The notes: generated by a model not told the origin, from the letters alone. A DNA stretch of 43,303 nucleotides from SIG575 sp964474295 (GCA_964474295.1 CAYYRN010000012.1:1-43303); one strand, 5' to 3'; shown: positions 13,800 through 22,355, counted from the first letter of the stretch. Translations and numbers: made by a program.

Positions 13800-14753
13800 T
13801 CACTTTCCTTTGCTTTCGTCAGACGATACAAACAGCTCGGTTGACAGATACCTGTCGCCCGTATCGGGCAGAAGTGCCACAATTGTTTTGCCCTCATTTT
13901 CTTCACGCTCGGCAAGATTTATTGCGGCGGCAAGTGCCGCACCCGAAGAAATGCCGACAAGCACGCCCTCTGTTTTTGCGGCAAGTCTGCCCATTTCGTA
14001 TGCCCGACTGTCATCCACGGCGATAACCTCGTCATAAATTTCCGTATTAAGCACATCGGGAACAAATCCCGCACCGATTCCCTGAAGTCCGTGCTTACCG
14101 CTTACACCCTTTGACAAAACAGGTGAAGCCGACGGCTCGACCGCAACGATTTTGACATTCGGATTTTTCGATTTTAAATATTCACCGACGCCCGTTACCG
14201 TGCCGCCCGTGCCGACACCTGCGACAAATATATCAACCTTACCGTCAGTATCATCATAAATTTCGGGCCCCGTGCTTTCAAAATGTGCTTTTGCATTTGC
14301 GGGATTTACAAACTGTCCCGCAATGAAGCTGTCGGGGATTTCCCTTGATAATTCATCGGCTTTTTCAATTGCGCCTTTCATACCGAGCTTTCCGTCTGTC
14401 AAAACAAGCTCCGCACCGTAAGCGGCAATCAGCTTTCTTCTTTCAACGGACATAGAATCGGGCATAACTATTATAATTTTGTAGCCTTTTGTTGCGGCGA
14501 CCAAAGCCAATCCTATTCCCGTATTACCCGATGTCGGCTCGATTATTACGGAGCCTTTTTTCAGTCTGCCCGACTTTTCGGCATCCTCTATCATCTTTAA
14601 CGCAACCCTGTCCTTAACGCTTCCGGCAGGATTCAAATATTCAAGCTTTGCGAGAATTTTGGCTTTAAGCGACAGCTTTTGTTCAATGTGCGTCAGCTCC
14701 AAAAGAGGTGTTTTTCCGATTAGCTGTTCTGCTGAGGTATAAATATTCGACAT
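13800..14753 (-). CDS. cysK: Cysteine synthase (O-acetylserine sulfhydrylase)
   Basis: PLP enzyme that makes L-cysteine from O-acetylserine and sulfide. 317 residues, about the family length. The PLP lysine is in NPAGSVKDR (near 45); PTSGNTGIG binds substrate carboxylate; GVGTGGTVTGV binds PLP phosphate; GISSGAA and TGDRYLST close the fold. The start ATG 14753 has AGGAGTG in the end of metY, so translation is coupled. In Bacillus CysK also serves as co-regulator of CymR, and the next gene here is an Rrf2 regulator, which suggests the same partnership. It could use O-phosphoserine or homocysteine routes, but the OASS motifs are clear. Confidence 0.96.
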   Translation of the reverse strand: MSNIYTSAEQLIGKTPLLELTHIEQKLSLKAKILAKLEYLNPAGSVKDRVALKMIEDAEKSGRLKKGSVIIEPTSGNTGIGLALVAATKGYKIIIVMPDSMSVERRKLIAAYGAELVLTDGKLGMKGAIEKADELSREIPDSFIAGQFVNPANAKAHFESTGPEIYDDTDGKVDIFVAGVGTGGTVTGVGEYLKSKNPNVKIVAVEPSASPVLSKGVSGKHGLQGIGAGFVPDVLNTEIYDEVIAVDDSRAYEMGRLAAKTEGVLVGISSGAALAAAINLAEREENEGKTIVALLPDTGDRYLSTELFVSSDESKGK

Positions 14754-14757
14754 AAAA

Positions 14758-16038
14758 CTACACTCCTAAAATTGAATCGAATCCTTTTTTCAAATCATTT
14801 ATAATATCATCTATATGCTCCGTGCCGATTGAAAGTCTTATTGTATTGGGCTTTATATTCTGTTCAAGCAATTCTTCTTCCGTAAGCTGGCTGTGAGTTG
14901 TAGTCGCCGGATGAATCACAAGGCTTTTTACATCAGCGACATTTGCAAGAAGCGAAAAAATTTTCAAGCTGTCAATAAATCTGTGTGCCTCTTTTTCGCC
15001 GCCTTTGATTTCAAACGTAAATATCGAGCCTGCACCGTTAGGAAAATATTTTTCATAAAGCTTATGGTCGGGGTGTTCCTCAAGCGAGGGGTGGTTCACC
15101 TTTTCGACAAGCGGATGTCTTCTCAAAAAATCAATTACTTTCTTTGCGTTTTCGATATGTCTTTCAAGCCTTAAAGAAAGCGTTTCGGTACCCTGCAAAA
15201 GCAGGAAAGCCGCAAAAGGCGAAATTGCAGCACCCGTGTCACGCAAAATCACGGCACGGATGTACGTCACAAAAGCCGTCCTGCCGGCAGCCTCCGTAAA
15301 GGAAACGCCGTGATAAGCGGGGTTCGGTGACGAGAACTGAGGATAGTTCTTCCAATCGAAATTTCCCGAATCGACTATCACTCCGCCGAGCGTTGTGCCG
15401 TGACCGCCGATAAATTTTGTTGCGGAATGAACAACAATATCCGCACCGTGTTCAATCGGTCTGAAAAGATAGGGCGTGGCAAACGTATTGTCAACAACCA
15501 ATGCAACCCCGTGCTTATGGGCAAGGGATGCCAAAACGTCAACATCGGGAATGTCACTGTTCGGATTGCCTAAAGTTTCTATAAAAATCGCCTTAGTGTT
15601 TTCTTTTATCGCTTTTTCGGTTTCTTCAAGATTATGAATATCTACAAAATCACTTGTAATACCGAAAAGCGGCAGAGTGTGTGACAAAAGGTTGTAGCTT
15701 CCGCCGTAAATTGTCTTTTGTGCGACAATGTGACCGCCGTTTTGAGCAAGTGCCTGCAGTGTATAAGTTATTGCCGCAGCTCCCGAAGCCAAAGCAAGTG
15801 CCGCCTCACCGCCCTCAAGAGCGGCGATTCTTTTTTCAAAAACTTCCTGTGTTGTGTTTGTAAGTCTGCCGTAAATGTTGCCTGCCTCCTCAAGCGAAAA
15901 CCTTGCGGCTGCTTGAGATGAGTTTTGAAAAACATATGATGTTGTGGCATAAATCGGCACTGCACGGGAATCCGTTGCCGGGTCGGGATTTTCCTGACCT
16001 ACATGAAGCTGTAATGTTTCAAATTTATATTCTGACAT
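14758..16038 (-). CDS. metY: O-acetylhomoserine sulfhydrylase (Cys/Met metabolism PLP enzyme)
   Basis: 426 residues, the usual length for O-acetyl-L-homoserine aminocarboxypropyltransferase, which makes homocysteine from O-acetylhomoserine and sulfide. Landmarks are YGRLTNTT, the ALASGAAA region, VVDNTFATPYL and the PLP lysine in SATKFIGGHGTTLGG, then the C-terminal HPATTTHSQL. ATG 16038 is preceded by AAAGGAA. It is first in the metY-cysK-rrf2 operon, so one promoter with two operator-like repeats would set both sulfur-assimilation enzymes and their regulator. A cystathionine-gamma-synthase role is less likely because of the length and motif form. Confidence 0.93.
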   Translation of the reverse strand: MSEYKFETLQLHVGQENPDPATDSRAVPIYATTSYVFQNSSQAAARFSLEEAGNIYGRLTNTTQEVFEKRIAALEGGEAALALASGAAAITYTLQALAQNGGHIVAQKTIYGGSYNLLSHTLPLFGITSDFVDIHNLEETEKAIKENTKAIFIETLGNPNSDIPDVDVLASLAHKHGVALVVDNTFATPYLFRPIEHGADIVVHSATKFIGGHGTTLGGVIVDSGNFDWKNYPQFSSPNPAYHGVSFTEAAGRTAFVTYIRAVILRDTGAAISPFAAFLLLQGTETLSLRLERHIENAKKVIDFLRRHPLVEKVNHPSLEEHPDHKLYEKYFPNGAGSIFTFEIKGGEKEAHRFIDSLKIFSLLANVADVKSLVIHPATTTHSQLTEEELLEQNIKPNTIRLSIGTEHIDDIINDLKKGFDSILGV

Positions 16039-16147
16039 TTATATTCGTTCCTTTCATATGCGGTTATCTCGATTAAACACATCTGCCGCACATTCGCCCG
16101 AAACGAAAATTATTTCTCAACAATTTACAAAAAAGTTTATTCATACG

Positions 16148-16174
16148 TATTACCTACCTTTTAGGTTGGTAATA
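16148..16174. promoter_or_regulatory. Operator candidate 1, over the metY start of transcription
   Basis: Inverted repeat TATTACCTACCT, three T, then the mirrored arm with one mismatch. It touches the -10 box and covers the predicted start, a classic repressor position. The arm TATTACCTACC is repeated at 16185-16195. Confidence 0.65.
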
Positions 16175-16202
16175 TAATATCACTTATTACCTACCGTGTC
16201 AA
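16174..16202 (-). promoter_or_regulatory. metY-cysK-rrf2 promoter
   Basis: Minus-strand TTGACA (16202-16197), 17-base spacer, TATTAT (16179-16174), a strong sigma-A match lying between and under two operator-like repeats. Confidence 0.8.
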
Positions 16203-16212
16203 TAGGTAAATA
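16185..16212. promoter_or_regulatory. Operator candidate 2, over the -35 and spacer
   Basis: TATTACCTA (16185-16193) faces TAGGTAAATA (16203-16212) across the -35 box. It repeats the sequence of candidate 1, so one regulator, probably the Rrf2 protein of this operon, could bind both. Confidence 0.55.
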
Positions 16213-16226
16213 ATACTTTTAAAATT

Positions 16227-16267
16227 AAAACCCGTTCCGATAAAATACAAAATCGGAAACGGGTTTT
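16227..16267 (-). terminator. Terminator of the sortase-GH2-yfcE operon
   Basis: AAAACCCGTT-CCGAT pairs with ATCGGAAACGGGTTTT (one bulge), loop of ten, and TTTTAATTTT on the minus side. Follows the last gene of the long operon. Confidence 0.75.
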
Positions 16268-16270
16268 GAA

Positions 16271-16813
16271 TTACAAAGTATACTCCATAACCGTGCCGCC
16301 GTCAAAATCTTTCCAAAGGAATTTTCCGTTTTCCAAGGTCATATACATATTGGAGCTGTTCTCTTTCGGAATCGAAACGGAGCCGGGATTCATATAAACA
16401 TACCCATCCTTTTCCGTGCAGGCGGGGACGTGCGTGTGACCGCAGAGGAGAACATCACCCTCGGACAACGCAGGGGGATTGTTTTCACCGAAGACGTGTC
16501 CGTGCGTGGCATAAATCAAACGTTTTCCTTCGGAGATTACCGCATAATCCGCAAGTATGGGAAAAGACAACACCATTTGGTCAACCTCGGTATCGCAGTT
16601 TCCCCTCACCGCAAGAATTTTATTTTTAAGCGGATTTAAAAGCTCGATTACTTTCTTCGGAGCATAGTCACGGGGCAAATCGTTTCTCGGCCCGTGATAA
16701 AGAATATCACCGAGAAGCAGCAGCTTATCCGCATTTTCTTTTTCAAAGCACTCAAGCATTTTTTTACAAAAATACTCGGAGCCGTGAATATCCGATGCTA
16801 TAAAAAATTTCAT
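16271..16813 (-). CDS. yfcE: YfcE/MJ0936-type phosphodiesterase
   Basis: Small metallophosphodiesterase, 180 residues (E. coli YfcE has 184). Two-metal ligands are visible: SDIHG (Asp8, His10), LGDILYHGPRN (Asp36), RGNCD (Asn72), ATHGH (His104, His106) and CGHTH (His126, His128), then the family's NPGS. E. coli YfcE cleaves bis-pNPP, but its natural substrate is not settled. ATG 16813 has GAGG eight bases upstream, inside the end of the GH2 gene, so it is translationally linked. It is the last gene of the long operon that starts at 21590; why a cytosolic phosphodiesterase is there is unclear. Confidence 0.92.
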   Translation of the reverse strand: MKFFIASDIHGSEYFCKKMLECFEKENADKLLLLGDILYHGPRNDLPRDYAPKKVIELLNPLKNKILAVRGNCDTEVDQMVLSFPILADYAVISEGKRLIYATHGHVFGENNPPALSEGDVLLCGHTHVPACTEKDGYVYMNPGSVSIPKENSSNMYMTLENGKFLWKDFDGGTVMEYTL

Positions 16814-16816
16814 ACG

Positions 16817-18517
16817 TCAGTCCTCAATTGCGGCTTTCCTTGAATTTATTGCTTTGAACTTTTCGGTATCGAACTTAGGTGTGCGGTCATAGTAGTAAAG
16901 TCCGTTCTGCTCCTGCTCGATATCATAAAGCTGAGTATAGCAAAAACCGAACATTTTATTGTTGTCGATAAGTGCGTCCGTAAGTCCCTTGTATCTTTCA
17001 AAAAATTCTTCTTCCGTCTGCGGTGCGGTACCGTAGCCCCACGCTCTTTCGGTCGGGTTGGGAGACCACTGTATTCCGCCGTATTCACTTACAAACGCAG
17101 GCCCGCCCTTATAATTCTGACGGTTCGGGAACTTTTCAAACAAGACGTTTTCCGTCATCAGGCGGTCATAATTTTCCTTAAACACTTTAACATCCTGCTC
17201 ATAATCGTGAACATCGTAAATATCCGTTTGGACGTGGAAGTTACCGCTTGTGTCAATGCAGGGACGTGTATCGTCCATATACTTTGTTGCATTATAGATA
17301 TTTCTTATGTATTCGTCATTTTGCTTTCTGCCCTCATAATCCCACGTTTCGTTAAAAGGACACCAGCCTATAATCGACGGGTGGTTGAAATCACGTTTTA
17401 CGCACTCAAGCCACTGGGGGAGCATAACCTCAAGTGAACGGTAGCTTGAATAATCGTGGCCGCAGTTTGCAAATTCGCCCCAAACAAGATAACCCAATCT
17501 GTCACAATGATAAAGGAATCTCGGTTCAAAAACCTTTTGGTGAAGTCTTGCCCCGTTGAAGCCGACAGCAAATGAAATTTCGATATCCTTAACCAAATCC
17601 TCATCGTCCGGTGCGGTATAAATTCCGTCACGGTAAAAGCCCTGATCGAGAACGAGCCTTTGGAAAACCGATTTTCCGTTAATCAAGAATTTGTAACCGT
17701 CAAGCTTTACGTTTCTCAAGCCGAAATAGCTTTTAACCTTGTCCTCACCGAAAGAAAGCTCCAAATCGTAAAGTCTGCCGTGACCGGGTTCCCACAAATG
17801 AATTTCGTCAAGCTTAATTTCACCCGTAACCGTTTTTTCGGAAATCTTTTTGAACGAACCCATCTCTTTTCCGTTATAAAACGCTTTTGCTTCAAATTCG
17901 CCTTTGCCCTCAACGACAGCGGAAATTCCGACAGTGCCGTTTAAATAATCGGGGAAGAACTTGAAGCTTTTAATATAGCTTTTCGGAACAAATTCAAGCC
18001 AAACCGTCTGCCAGATTCCCGTGGTTCTCGTATAATCGCAGCCGCTTGAATGGTATATGTGGCTTTGCTTGCCTATCGGCTGGTACGGGTCTCTGACATC
18101 ATCAACGGCATTGACGCAAATTGTGTTTTCGCCCGCTGTTAGCAAGTCGGTAATATCAAATTCAAAGGAAGAATATCCGCCCTTATGCCAACCGGCTTCT
18201 TTTCCGTTGACGTAAACACGGGTGAAATAATCAACAGCACCGAAATGAATCAAAACTCTGCCGAGGAGCTGTTCGGAAGTGACATTCACCTTTTTTCTGT
18301 ACCACACAGCGGGAATAAAATCAACATATTCTATACCCGAAAGCTTACTTTCGGGGCAAAAAGGAACATTGATTTTTGTCTCCCACTTTTCTCTTTCGAG
18401 AATACCTGTTTCACGCTTGCTGTTTCCGAAATCAAATTCAAAATCCCATTCTCCGTTAAGATTTTGCCAAGAGGCTCTTTCGCATTGCGGATTCGGATGT
18501 TCTTTTCTTCTAATCAT
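16817..18517 (-). CDS. Glycoside hydrolase family 2
   Basis: Retaining beta-glycosidase of clan GH-A, 566 residues from ATG 18517. Order: sugar-binding jelly roll (about 10-175, with WYRKKVNV and VYVNGKEAGWHKGGY), immunoglobulin-like domain (180-270), then the TIM barrel. Acid/base is Glu390 in CPFNETWD; nucleophile is Glu478 in FVSEYGG. The length suits beta-glucuronidase or a short galactosidase-like subgroup, but the C-terminal domains of LacZ are absent; the sugar is not certain. There is no signal peptide. Its ATG overlaps the stop codon of the sortase gene (ATGA), with GAGGTG as ribosome site, so it belongs to the surface-protein operon despite a cytosolic product. Confidence 0.9.
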   Translation of the reverse strand: MIRRKEHPNPQCERASWQNLNGEWDFEFDFGNSKRETGILEREKWETKINVPFCPESKLSGIEYVDFIPAVWYRKKVNVTSEQLLGRVLIHFGAVDYFTRVYVNGKEAGWHKGGYSSFEFDITDLLTAGENTICVNAVDDVRDPYQPIGKQSHIYHSSGCDYTRTTGIWQTVWLEFVPKSYIKSFKFFPDYLNGTVGISAVVEGKGEFEAKAFYNGKEMGSFKKISEKTVTGEIKLDEIHLWEPGHGRLYDLELSFGEDKVKSYFGLRNVKLDGYKFLINGKSVFQRLVLDQGFYRDGIYTAPDDEDLVKDIEISFAVGFNGARLHQKVFEPRFLYHCDRLGYLVWGEFANCGHDYSSYRSLEVMLPQWLECVKRDFNHPSIIGWCPFNETWDYEGRKQNDEYIRNIYNATKYMDDTRPCIDTSGNFHVQTDIYDVHDYEQDVKVFKENYDRLMTENVLFEKFPNRQNYKGGPAFVSEYGGIQWSPNPTERAWGYGTAPQTEEEFFERYKGLTDALIDNNKMFGFCYTQLYDIEQEQNGLYYYDRTPKFDTEKFKAINSRKAAIED

Positions 18518-19101
18518 ACTTTTACACACCTCAATGTTATTCTTTCACGGCCGCCGACAGTACAGGTAAAAAGTGTCAAATCCCAATCGCCTGCCTGCAT
18601 ACCGTCAATATCATATTTATCAATTACTTCCGTTGACGCAACGACATAGTTGAAAACGTTACCGTCAGCATCGGTGAAAATAATTTCACTGTTTTGCGGC
18701 AGTGAATTAATCAAGCCGAAGTGACTGTTATAATTATGCGCCGCAACAATCAAAGAACCGTCATAAACCGAGCCTTTGTAACGGCACGGCGACGTTCTTA
18801 AATTAACATAACTCCAATCGCTTCTGACGGGCAGTGACAAGCCGAGCGACGGAATTTTAACTATGCCTATATAATCTTTACCGTCTATTTCCATTATCGG
18901 CATCAGCTTTTCGCCGTTTATTTCTTCACCGAGAGTTCCGAGCGGCTCTTGCGGTATAACCTTTTCGATTTCTTCGGCAATAATTTTCGCTTCTTCGCCC
19001 GCTTTTTCATCAGTGGTTTTGTTATATACCACAAGCAGCGCCGCCGACAAGACAAGAATAATGCCTGCCGACATTAAAATTTTTCCTAAAGCTTTCTTCA
19101 T
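18514..19101 (-). CDS. Sortase (second enzyme of the operon)
   Basis: Membrane transpeptidase, 195 residues. One N-terminal membrane segment (about 7-26) puts the catalytic domain outside. His122 in VAAHNYNSHFG, Cys180 in TLFTCT and Arg187 in GGRERI form the catalytic triad. It lacks a C-terminal membrane helix, so it is not a class C enzyme; class B or D-like is most likely, with a role as the wall-anchoring sortase for the LPQTG protein upstream. Start ATG 19101 overlaps the end of the pilin-like gene by four bases, and its stop overlaps the GH2 start. Confidence 0.88.
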   Translation of the reverse strand: MKKALGKILMSAGIILVLSAALLVVYNKTTDEKAGEEAKIIAEEIEKVIPQEPLGTLGEEINGEKLMPIMEIDGKDYIGIVKIPSLGLSLPVRSDWSYVNLRTSPCRYKGSVYDGSLIVAAHNYNSHFGLINSLPQNSEIIFTDADGNVFNYVVASTEVIDKYDIDGMQAGDWDLTLFTCTVGGRERITLRCVKV

Positions 19102-20249
19102 TTTTTACCCTTTTCCTTTGAGGAAATTACCGTCCCTGCGGCAAAAAGGATAAGCCCCGCCGCAGCAAGAACGGGAACCGGCCACCAAAGCTGTCCCGTC
19201 TGCGGCAGCTTTTCCTGCGAGTTTGTTGTGCCTTGCGTATAAGAAGAAGTGTTCTTCTCGTTTTTGTCACTTGTTGAAGAAGATGTTGTATCATCACCGT
19301 AAGAATGTGATGATGACGTTTCCTCAAAAGACGGGTTTTCCGTACCTGACGGCTTTGTTGACGGCACGGTCACTAAACCGCCGGGCGATGTTGAGGGTTC
19401 GTCTTTTTCGGTTGTTGTTTCTTCTTCCTGCTCGTAAGTGTTGTTTAAAATTATCGTGTTTTCGCCCACATTCAATGCAAATATGTAGCCGTCAGGCACA
19501 TCCTTTTCGATTGCCTGCCAAACATTGATTCCGCCGTAATCCGACCACTTAAATGTCCAGTTGTTTTCGGATGACAAAATAATTTCTTTGAACAGCTCTC
19601 CGTTTTTCAGAATCAGCACCGTGATTTCTTCGGGACGTTTATCCTCGTTCCCGTAATCATACCATCTTTTGGTGATTGTGAAATCTTTCTTTTCGCCCGG
19701 AGTGTTGGGGTCAAACTCCTCTTTTTTCGGTGAAGCGATAACGTCCGTATAATTCAAATTACCGTTTTCGTCAACTTCGGGAAGTTCAACCAAAAAAGGA
19801 GCGAATTTGTATGTAACACCGCCGGAAGTAAAGTTTTCGGAAACGGCAAGAAACAGTCCCGCACGCAAATTTTCAAGCTTAACAATGCCGTTTCGGTCTG
19901 TTTTAAGTTCCGCATAAGGCACTATTTTATCTGCCGCAGCATAAGCCGAAAGCGTTTGCGCCGCCGCATTCATTTTTGCCGCCGTATCAAGATTATTGAC
20001 ATTTACGGGATAATTTTTGAAGCTGCCCGTGAGCGTAAAAACTTTTTTTGAATTAACATCCGCAACACGGTAAATTTTTACGGTAACGCCGACAAGCGGC
20101 ACCGTGCCGTCCCTGTATGCCAGCATAAGAGACGCGGGCTTATTGGTGTCAATCACAATATCCGCCGAAAAAACATTTATGCACGATATTGCAAAGGCAC
20201 ATATCAAACACAAAAGAGCAACTATTTTAACACCCTTTGCCTTTTTCAT
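19098..20249 (-). CDS. LPQTG cell-wall-anchored pilin-like surface protein
   Basis: 383 residues. Signal peptide about 1-28; first pilin-type domain (about 37-172) with VPLVGVTVKIYRVADV and a KTDRNGIVKLENL segment; Cna-B-type domain (about 185-272) with ITKRWYDYGNEDKRP and the closing VPDGY motif; Ser/Thr/Glu-rich stalk (275-345); sorting signal LPQTG at 348-352, hydrophobic helix and KEKGKK tail. ASPKK (172-176) at the end of domain 1 is where SpaA/FctA pilins carry YPKN, so Lys175 could be a polymerisation site, but the motif is degenerate. Neighbouring sortases support a fibre or surface adhesin. ATG 20249 has AGGAG upstream and overlaps the class C sortase gene. Confidence 0.9.
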   Translation of the reverse strand: MKKAKGVKIVALLCLICAFAISCINVFSADIVIDTNKPASLMLAYRDGTVPLVGVTVKIYRVADVNSKKVFTLTGSFKNYPVNVNNLDTAAKMNAAAQTLSAYAAADKIVPYAELKTDRNGIVKLENLRAGLFLAVSENFTSGGVTYKFAPFLVELPEVDENGNLNYTDVIASPKKEEFDPNTPGEKKDFTITKRWYDYGNEDKRPEEITVLILKNGELFKEIILSSENNWTFKWSDYGGINVWQAIEKDVPDGYIFALNVGENTIILNNTYEQEEETTTEKDEPSTSPGGLVTVPSTKPSGTENPSFEETSSSHSYGDDTTSSSTSDKNEKNTSSYTQGTTNSQEKLPQTGQLWWPVPVLAAAGLILFAAGTVISSKEKGKK

Positions 20250-21033
20250 TTTTCTTACTCCTTTTCTTCAAAACCACGGTCAAAACAACAGCCACCGCCA
20301 AAAGAGGAAGTCCGACCGTCAGCAAAACATCGGTCAAATCGATTTTCATAGCATCAAGCGACACTTCAGCCGCACCGTCATTTACACGCTTGCCCCTCAC
20401 CAAAAGTCGGTGGGTATTTATTCCGTAAGGGGTACAGGTAACAAGCGTCATATAATCCTCGCCTTTTTCGATTTCAAGGTAAGAAACTTCTTCGGGTTTT
20501 ACCACAAGAATCCTGTCAACCTCATAAGTAACTGTTTTATCAAGCACTGTTACGGAAAACCTATCGCCGTTTTCAAGCTCGTCAAGGTCTGTAAACAGCT
20601 TTGCGGAGGGCAGACCTCTGTGACCGGTAATTACCGAATGTGTGCTTTCGCCGCCAACCGGAAACGATGTTCCCTCAATATGACCTGCGGCAAAGGAAAG
20701 CGTTTTTTTATCCGTTCCGTGATATACGGGCAGAACCACGCCGATTTTCGGTATTGAAATATACCCCATCATACCGTCGCCGGTAATGTCAAGCTTGGAG
20801 TAATAATTTGCCGGAATCACTTTAAGCGAAAGATTTTCGTTATATTCTTCCGCTTCACGAAAAAATTCCTCGCTTTGTTTTTTATCCGTCTCGGATATTT
20901 TTTCGTTATAATTTTCAACGGACTTTACGGCATTTGACACGTTTATAAAATTACTGACCGTAGGGTAAAGCAAAAGGAGAAGTCCTGCCGTAAAAACAAG
21001 CACAAGCAAAACCGTATAAGTTGACTTTTTCAC
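20227..21033 (-). CDS. Class C (pilus-type) sortase
   Basis: 268 residues with an N-terminal membrane helix (about 7-25) and a C-terminal one (about 235-255) with a basic tail, the class C layout. Catalytic residues: His138 in ITGHRGLP, Cys200 in TLVTCTPYGINTHRL and Arg209. Class C enzymes build pili by joining sorting signals to a lysine of the next subunit. The usual DPF/DPW lid before the catalytic core is not visible (residues 62-88 lack it), so the active site may be open. It is second in the operon, directly before the LPQTG protein. Confidence 0.92.
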   Translation of the reverse strand: MKKSTYTVLLVLVFTAGLLLLLYPTVSNFINVSNAVKSVENYNEKISETDKKQSEEFFREAEEYNENLSLKVIPANYYSKLDITGDGMMGYISIPKIGVVLPVYHGTDKKTLSFAAGHIEGTSFPVGGESTHSVITGHRGLPSAKLFTDLDELENGDRFSVTVLDKTVTYEVDRILVVKPEEVSYLEIEKGEDYMTLVTCTPYGINTHRLLVRGKRVNDGAAEVSLDAMKIDLTDVLLTVGLPLLAVAVVLTVVLKKRSKKNEKGKGC

Positions 21034-21063
21034 TTTTGCTCACTCCTTTTTACAGTCCGCATT

Positions 21064-21528
21064 TTAATTTTCGTTTTTATTGAGATATTCGGAATAATCC
21101 GAATAATTGAAGTATTCCATATTCAATGTATTTTCCGTATTTTCTTTTTCTTCTTCGCTTTTTGACCAAACATCCTCGTAAACGTTTTTTTCTTCTGTCT
21201 GCTCCGTTTCATCGCTTTTTCGTTCCGATATTTTCTTTGCGTAAATGTCACGGACTTTCTTTGTGAAATCGGGCATTTCTTCGTTTGATTCGTTGAGTGA
21301 GCTTCCCTTGTAAAAAAGAACGGAAACCTCTTGAACACATTCTATAATATCGTTGATAAGTGCGGAAACATCGATATTGGGCATAACAGGTGAAACAACT
21401 CTTTCTTCAAGAAGCTTTTCAAGCTGTTCGTTGCGTTTTTTCAGTGCCTCATTTTCTTCCGACATCGAAACAAGGATTTCGAGAAGCTCTATTTTTTTAA
21501 GTTTTCTGTGCTCTTTTTTTTCAGCCAT
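21064..21528 (-). CDS. Coiled-coil protein of sortase operon, function unknown
   Basis: 154 residues, charged, no signal peptide or membrane helix. Residues 1-45 (KLKKIELLEILVSMSEENEA and on) form a coiled coil, followed by a short hydrophobic block VSALINDIIECVQEVSVLFY and an acidic tail rich in Glu, Ser and Tyr. Similar 'RKLKRxDLLEILLxQSEEN' proteins often precede sortase genes in clostridia and are sometimes labelled DNA repair protein without basis. It is first in the operon; ATG 21528 has GGAGGTG six bases upstream. It may be a cytosolic partner in assembly; that is inference. Confidence 0.7.
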   Translation of the reverse strand: MAEKKEHRKLKKIELLEILVSMSEENEALKKRNEQLEKLLEERVVSPVMPNIDVSALINDIIECVQEVSVLFYKGSSLNESNEEMPDFTKKVRDIYAKKISERKSDETEQTEEKNVYEDVWSKSEEEKENTENTLNMEYFNYSDYSEYLNKNEN

Positions 21529-21561
21529 TTAAAGCACCTCCGAAACTTTTTACTTACAGTA

Positions 21562-21590
21562 ATTTTATCAGTTTATCCTGCTGTTGTCAA
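21562..21590 (-). promoter_or_regulatory. Promoter of the sortase/pilin operon
   Basis: Minus-strand TTGACA (21590-21585), 17-base spacer, TAAAAT (21567-21562). The -35 lies inside the 3' end of the upstream deacetylase gene. A strong match, so the operon is probably expressed on its own. Confidence 0.75.
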
Positions 21591-22355
21591 TGATTCCGTT
21601 TTAAATTGTTTGCCCGTATGGTCTATTGAATAATCAGCTTTGTAAATCAGGTTTTCTATCGTTACAAATTCATACCCGTCATCCTTCAAAGCTTTAAGTA
21701 TTCTGCCGAGAGCTTCGGGAGTGTTAAGTGCTGCATTATGGAAAAGCACTATCGAACCGTTTTTTACATTATTGACTACCCTGTTGTAAATTTCATCTGC
21801 CGAAAGATTTTTCCAATCGAGCGAATCGACATCCCACTGTATTGCATACATTCCCAAAGAATTAACGGTTTCTATAACGCTGTTGCTGTAATCACCGTAA
21901 GGCGGTCGGATAAGCGTGGGAGTCTTTTTTGTGATTTTTCTGATTTTTTCGTTGCAAAGTGTTATTTCTTTTTTTATACCCTCCGTTGACAACTGCGGCA
22001 AATTCGGATGAGTGTTTGAATGGTTTTGCACACTGTGTCCGGCATCCGCTAAAGCTTTTACGCTTTCGGGGTACTTATCTACCCAGCTCCCCACAAGGAA
22101 AAAAGTGGCTTTAGCATCGTATTTCGCCAAAGTATCTATTAAATCCTGAGTATCTTCATTTCCCCACGCCGCATCAAACGAAAGAGCAACACATTTCTTT
22201 TGAGTATCGACACAGTAAATCGGCAAAAGTCTTGTTTGTGCCGCCGTTGTCACAGCACCTCGGCTTATTCCGAAAATACCGAACAGGACAAGCAGTGCAA
22301 GCAGAACAATAATCAACACTGTTTTTTTCTTTGTTAAAAAAACCGTTTTCATCAT
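21573..22355 (-). CDS. PdaB-like polysaccharide deacetylase
   Basis: NodB-fold (CE4) protein, 260 residues, anchored by one N-terminal membrane helix (about 12-32), so it acts outside the membrane. Motifs: SFDAAWGNED (first Asp of motif 1 kept, second replaced by Ala), HSNTHPNLPQL (motif 2 His-x3-His), RPPYGDYS (motif 3), WDVDSLDW (motif 4) and LFHN (motif 5, Asn in place of Asp). This altered set is what PdaB-type sporulation proteins show, and it suggests weak or special activity. It implies the organism may form spores. Start ATG 22355 or the next codon; GAGAGG upstream. No operon partner downstream besides the sortase operon, which has its own promoter. Confidence 0.88.
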   Translation of the reverse strand: MMKTVFLTKKKTVLIIVLLALLVLFGIFGISRGAVTTAAQTRLLPIYCVDTQKKCVALSFDAAWGNEDTQDLIDTLAKYDAKATFFLVGSWVDKYPESVKALADAGHSVQNHSNTHPNLPQLSTEGIKKEITLCNEKIRKITKKTPTLIRPPYGDYSNSVIETVNSLGMYAIQWDVDSLDWKNLSADEIYNRVVNNVKNGSIVLFHNAALNTPEALGRILKALKDDGYEFVTIENLIYKADYSIDHTGKQFKTESLTTAG

